In this document: positions 60,460-64,000 of the stretch, one piece after another
Layout of the letters: each line of letters begins with the position of its first letter
Position numbering within the stretch: position 1 is the stretch's first letter
NCBI RefSeq assembly: GCF_000758665.1
Contig: NZ_CP009285.1
Location: forward strand, 4,030,001-4,094,000
Source of the DNA: Paenibacillus borealis
GTDB lineage: Bacteria; Bacillota; Bacilli; Paenibacillales; Paenibacillaceae
DNA: 64,000 bases
Reading direction: 5' to 3'
The notes under the pieces: generated by a model
The model's database searches: none
Seen by the model: the letters and a program-made list of their open reading frames with translations, nothing else
Told to the model about the DNA's origin: nothing
Position numbers and translations under genes: made by a program

Positions 60460-61356
60460 ATGAAGCTCAGCAGAGGTGAGACAATAGCCCAGTACATCAT
60501 CGTAGTTGTTCTGGCCGGCATGTGCTTGTCAGTACTGTACCCGTTCCTGTACATGCTGGCGATCTCCCTGAATGATGGTGCGAGTGCGGCCAAAGGCGGC
60601 GTGTATCTATGGCCGAAGAACTTCACCCTAATTAATTATGAAATCGTGCTCGGCAATGAGATTATCCGCCAATCCTATCTGATCACAATTGCCAGGACAG
60701 TTATTGGCACCTTCGGAGGACTTATCGTTACGCTTCTGGTCGCTTTCGGGTTGTCTTACCGCGGGCTTCCTTTAAGAAGTACGATTCTCGGCTATATCCT
60801 CCTGACGATGTTATTTAACGGCGGGCTGGTTCCTTTCTATATTCAGCTGAACAACCTCGGGCTGGTCAACACGTTCTGGGTGTATATTTTTCCCGGCCTG
60901 TTCTCGGTGTGGAACATGTTCGTCATGCTGAAGTTTATACAGGGGATACCGGAAGCCCTGATTGAGTCCGCTGAACTGGATGGTGCCGGTCCTGTCCGTA
61001 CCCTGGTTCAGATCGTAATTCCGCTCTCTCAGCCTATGCTTGCTGCGCTGGGGCTGTTCACCGCAGTGGGACACTGGAATGACTGGTTCGCCGGCGCTTT
61101 CTTCGTAACCAGGCAGAATCTGATACCTGTGCAGACTTTCCTGCAGCAATTGCTCGCAGCCCAGGATCTATCGGCGGTCCTTGGTTCAAATACGAACCAG
61201 GAGGCTCTGGCGAGAAGCTCGCAGATGCAGAACATTACACTGATGTCGATTAAGATGGCAGTCGTTATGGTGAGTGCGATCCCGATTCTGTGTGTATATC
61301 CGTTCCTGCAGAAATATTTTGTGAAGGGGGTTCTTGTGGGGTCCGTGAAAGGATGA
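60460..61356 (+). CDS. Sugar ABC permease, LplC/MalG type, 298 aa
   Basis: Six membrane helices; VLYPFLYMLAISLNDG near the start and the EAA loop ESAELDGAGPVRTLVQIVIPLSQP are typical. The end QKYFVKGVLVGSVKG is the standard LplC C-terminus. It begins 7 nt after the first permease. Confidence 0.93.
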   Translation: MKLSRGETIAQYIIVVVLAGMCLSVLYPFLYMLAISLNDGASAAKGGVYLWPKNFTLINYEIVLGNEIIRQSYLITIARTVIGTFGGLIVTLLVAFGLSYRGLPLRSTILGYILLTMLFNGGLVPFYIQLNNLGLVNTFWVYIFPGLFSVWNMFVMLKFIQGIPEALIESAELDGAGPVRTLVQIVIPLSQPMLAALGLFTAVGHWNDWFAGAFFVTRQNLIPVQTFLQQLLAAQDLSAVLGSNTNQEALARSSQMQNITLMSIKMAVVMVSAIPILCVYPFLQKYFVKGVLVGSVKG

Positions 61357-61387
61357 AATACAATACCAGAATAGGGGGAATTAAACA

Positions 61388-63073
61388 ATGAAGATCAATC
61401 GTACCCGGCTTGCTGCCCTGGCTGTAGCAACCTTATTGACAACCGTCACAGGCTGTTCGGGCTCCGGCGGAAATGCTGCCGATAATGCTGCTGCAGGCAG
61501 TGAAACATCCAGCACCCAGCCTGCCAGCGGCCCGTCATCTTTCAATCTCTGGCTTGGATGGACGTCTACGATTAATAATGACAGCTTGGTCCAGAAATAC
61601 TGGCGCGAGCAGGAGCCTGGAGTCGATGTGAAGCTGGAGACAACCCAAGGCGACGCGATGACCGCGCTCAATCTGAAGATCAATACAGGCGGCTTCGAGG
61701 ATGCTGCCATCTTCAACCGGAATGAGACGGTCAAAAGCGCGATGAACCGCTCCAAGCAGCTGATGCCGCTGGAACAATATTTCGACATGCCGGATAAATA
61801 CCCGGGGCTGGCGTCTATTCCCAAGCAGTATCTGGAACTAATGAAGGATAATGATGGCCATATCTGGTCCATCCCGACCTGGTTTGACCAGAATCCGGAA
61901 GACCCGTGGCCGGGCTGGGCATCTCAAGCCTGGATCGTCAGAAGTGATGTGCTGGAGAAAACGGGCATGACCAAAGACGATCTGGCAACGATTGAGGGAG
62001 TGGAGACCTTCCTGCGTAAAGCTGCAGAACAGAAGGATGCAGCCGGCAAATCGCTTATCCCTTTATCCTTCCTGATGGATACGAGTGATACACTGGGCTG
62101 GAGTGATGAGAATGCGATTCTGACAGCATTCGGGGTAACAACGGGAGGGAACGGCATCGACAAACGCGGTGATGATTTCGTATTCGCTTACGATGATCCC
62201 AATTACAAAGCTGCTTACCAATGGATGAACAAGATGTATCAGGAGAAGCTGATTGATCCGGAAGTTGTGACCAGCAAAAAAGAACAGTATGCAGAGAAAA
62301 ACAAATCAGGCCGCATCGCCTTCAACGTAGGCAGCTTCTGGAATATTCCTGCATCTACCTGGGAAACCCTGGACGGGCCGACAGAGCCGGGCTGGTTCTA
62401 CGAAGCGGTTCCTTTTCCGAAGGTGGAAGGTGTAGAGAAGCTCGGAATTAATCAGGTCACCAACCCGAATCCGGGCTATGATGTGTATATCAGCGGGAAG
62501 ACCAAGAATCTCGAGGCCATTCTGAAATTCTTCGATTATACCCTGCAGCCGAAACCTGAACAGCAGCAGGTAATTAATGAAGGTCCGGCAGGGCTGTACT
62601 GGGATTGGATCGACCAGCCGCTGGGCAAATGGAAGTTCACAGACGAAGCTTATAAAACGAGCCGGAATTCCGGAGACACCGCGCAGAAAGCCAAGGTTAC
62701 TCCAGAACTCTATATGGCGGCATCGTACAGCAATGAATGGTATCCTTGGTGGAACACCGAAGATGCGGGTAAAGCCGGAGCGGCTAAGACGATTCAGTTC
62801 ACCGAAACTATCGGTAAAATGGGCACGATCCGGGTAGCTGAACCCTATGATCTGTTCCAAATGAAACAGGGTGGAGCCTGGGAGAAATATACCCCGGAGC
62901 TTGAGAATATCCGTAAGGAATACCGCGCCAAGCTGCTGATGGCCAAAGACGAAGGGCAGTTTGAGAAGAACTGGAATGATTTCCAGGATGCGCTGGAGAA
63001 ACGCGGACACTGGAGTGAAGTCAAGCAGGAATGGCTGGATACGTACAAAGAAGAAGTAGCTGCAGCGCAATAA
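61388..63073 (+). CDS. Family 1 sugar-binding lipoprotein (LplA-like), 561 aa
   Basis: The signal ends in the lipobox VTGC, followed by a Gly/Ala/Ser tether. The body has FNLWLGWTSTINNDSLVQKYW, DAAIFNRNETV, LTLWP-like SIPTWFDQNPEDPWPGWASQ and a long C-terminal domain ending in WLDTYKEEVAAAQ. It belongs with the large extracellular binding proteins (about 500-560 residues) that pair with LplB/LplC permeases in Paenibacillus, often for plant or fungal polysaccharide fragments. A hairpin follows. Confidence 0.92.
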   Translation: MKINRTRLAALAVATLLTTVTGCSGSGGNAADNAAAGSETSSTQPASGPSSFNLWLGWTSTINNDSLVQKYWREQEPGVDVKLETTQGDAMTALNLKINTGGFEDAAIFNRNETVKSAMNRSKQLMPLEQYFDMPDKYPGLASIPKQYLELMKDNDGHIWSIPTWFDQNPEDPWPGWASQAWIVRSDVLEKTGMTKDDLATIEGVETFLRKAAEQKDAAGKSLIPLSFLMDTSDTLGWSDENAILTAFGVTTGGNGIDKRGDDFVFAYDDPNYKAAYQWMNKMYQEKLIDPEVVTSKKEQYAEKNKSGRIAFNVGSFWNIPASTWETLDGPTEPGWFYEAVPFPKVEGVEKLGINQVTNPNPGYDVYISGKTKNLEAILKFFDYTLQPKPEQQQVINEGPAGLYWDWIDQPLGKWKFTDEAYKTSRNSGDTAQKAKVTPELYMAASYSNEWYPWWNTEDAGKAGAAKTIQFTETIGKMGTIRVAEPYDLFQMKQGGAWEKYTPELENIRKEYRAKLLMAKDEGQFEKNWNDFQDALEKRGHWSEVKQEWLDTYKEEVAAAQ

Positions 63074-63095
63074 TACTATAGTGTACAGATGTAAC

Positions 63096-63126
63096 GGAGC
63101 ACCTCTCACCACGAGAGGGCTCCCTT
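63096..63126 (+). terminator. Hairpin between the binding protein and the sensor kinase
   Basis: GGAGC-CCTCTC pairs with GAGAGG-GCTCC around ACCAC, with only CTTTG after it. It is probably a partial terminator or stabiliser that lowers expression of the kinase relative to the binding protein. Confidence 0.55.
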
Positions 63127-63147
63127 TGCACTTCATGGGGGGGACAT

Positions 63148-64000
63148 ATGTTAAAACAGCAGATAGAGAAATGGATCATTCGTATGACCCGTTCCATGAA
63201 CCTGAGGAGCAAGATTGTATTATTCTACGGTCTGATTGTGTTCGTTCCGACTGTACTGCTTGCTGCAGGTGCAGGTTACATGATGCTTCATACCGTACGG
63301 GCTAACTATATGCTCACAATCCGGGAAGCGGTAAGGCAAAGTGCGCAGAGTATTGAATTCAGGAAGCAGAGCTATGATCTTCTCGCTACCCGTACGGCGA
63401 CGGATGGAGAGCTAATCTCCAGATTAGCCAGGGACTATGCGGATATCGATGAACAACTCGGCACGGTCAATTATGTAGACCGTTCCTTCCTGCTTACGAG
63501 CAAATATTTGCCGGGTATTGAGAATTTCCGTATCTACCATACCAACGGCACACTTGTTCAGGATGGAGGGCTGCTGTGGAAACCGGAGGACCGGATGCTC
63601 TCGGGGATGCGGGAGAAGGAATGGTACGCAACGATGCTGCGTAAGGAGGATAATCTGGTATGGACCAATGCGGCTGACGACAGGACGAAGCTGGTGGTTT
63701 CCCACAAAATCCTGAATTTGTACGGAGATGTCTACGGCATTGTCTATCTGCTGCTGGACTATAACGGTGTCTTCATGGAATCATTCGACCATCCGTTTGA
63801 AGGGGCCGGAGCATTATACATTGTCGACGACAGCGAGCGGATTATTGCCTCCTCTGAGCCCTCCGAGATTGGCAGCCGTTTGTCCGCCTCTTCTTTAGGA
63901 CCTTATTGGAATAACCCGGAAGAAGCCCCGGCAGCCCGGAACGGGATGGTCCTGATCACCCAGGAAATTAAGTCCGGCTGGACGGTTGCGGCGCTTGTGC
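63148..64000 (+). CDS. YesM-type sensor histidine kinase, N-terminal part (partial)
   Basis: ATG 63148 follows GGGGGGGACA and the frame stays open to the window end (284 codons). Residues 1-45 contain a basic start and a membrane helix (KIVLFYGLIVFVPTVLLAAG). An extracellular dCache-like sensor follows, with FRKQSYDLLATRT, ENFRIYHTNGTL, EWYATMLRKED and YGIVYLLLDYNGVF. HAMP and kinase parts are beyond the window. YesM kinases pair with AraC-type regulators (YesN) and control adjoining sugar importers, which fits the location. Confidence 0.85.
   Translation, partial: MLKQQIEKWIIRMTRSMNLRSKIVLFYGLIVFVPTVLLAAGAGYMMLHTVRANYMLTIREAVRQSAQSIEFRKQSYDLLATRTATDGELISRLARDYADIDEQLGTVNYVDRSFLLTSKYLPGIENFRIYHTNGTLVQDGGLLWKPEDRMLSGMREKEWYATMLRKEDNLVWTNAADDRTKLVVSHKILNLYGDVYGIVYLLLDYNGVFMESFDHPFEGAGALYIVDDSERIIASSEPSEIGSRLSASSLGPYWNNPEEAPAARNGMVLITQEIKSGWTVAALV

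Noticed and set aside
1..64000. CRISPR arrays, tRNA/rRNA genes, prophage or transposase genes
   Set aside because: No regularly spaced repeats, no cloverleaf or rRNA-like segments, and no integrase, transposase or structural phage proteins were found among the frames.

Overview
The window looks like a chromosomal segment of a Paenibacillus-type Firmicute. Supporting signs are the moderate G+C, strong AGGAGG-type ribosome binding sites, frequent GTG/TTG starts, consensus sigma-A promoters, and a gene set typical of that genus (a multidomain GH87 alpha-1,3-glucanase, lipoprotein-dependent ABC importers, a YesM-type sensor kinase, a KdpD/KdpE system). No rRNA, tRNA, CRISPR, phage or transposase gene was seen.

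Layout. 1-10 kb: end of a TetM-like GTPase, a NUDIX hydrolase, two YdcZ-type transporters around a Crp/Fnr regulator, an IscA-like protein, an SDR, an FGGY kinase, an LCM-type methyltransferase with its own promoter and leader hairpin, two GNATs, and a MarR regulator that shares a palindrome with the next gene (QueG-like Fe-S protein). 10-20 kb: a 1310-residue GH87 alpha-1,3-glucanase, an oligopeptide-binding protein that lacks the lipobox cysteine, an alpha/beta hydrolase with a FAH-family protein, and a flavin pair (FMN reductase, FMN-binding membrane protein) behind two identical-geometry operators.

20-32.5 kb: the potassium system. kdpD-kdpE, a small unknown membrane protein, a 35-residue membrane peptide, kdpF, kdpA, kdpB, kdpC, and finally a 773-residue protein made of two KdpD sensor halves (P-loop plus USP, twice) with no membrane segment and no kinase. 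Three promoters (before kdpD, the small membrane protein, and kdpF) share a direct repeat of CTTAATG with an 11-bp period, exactly 42 nt before an extended -10; this is the predicted KdpE regulon.

32.6-42 kb: a ketopantoate-reductase-like gene; a His-rich small protein, nitroreductase and heterodimeric ABC exporter behind a GTATAC-N4-GTATAC operator pair; and a two-component system followed by phosphatidylserine synthase and a DedA protein. 42-55.5 kb: a probable catabolic island with a GNAT fused to about 880 residues of beta-rich sequence, two amidohydrolases, an alpha/beta hydrolase, an FAD amine/amino-acid oxidase, a full Dpp-type importer and a class V aminotransferase. 55.6-64 kb: a Cof-type HAD phosphatase; an Lsa-family ABC-F ribosome protection gene with a long leader that can form mutually exclusive terminator and antiterminator hairpins; a TPR-like protein without DNA-binding domain; and a sugar ABC importer followed by a YesM-type kinase cut by the window end.

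Starts were moved from the longest reading frame to the one with a ribosome binding site wherever the two differed. Functions are homology-style readings by eye; no database search was run.
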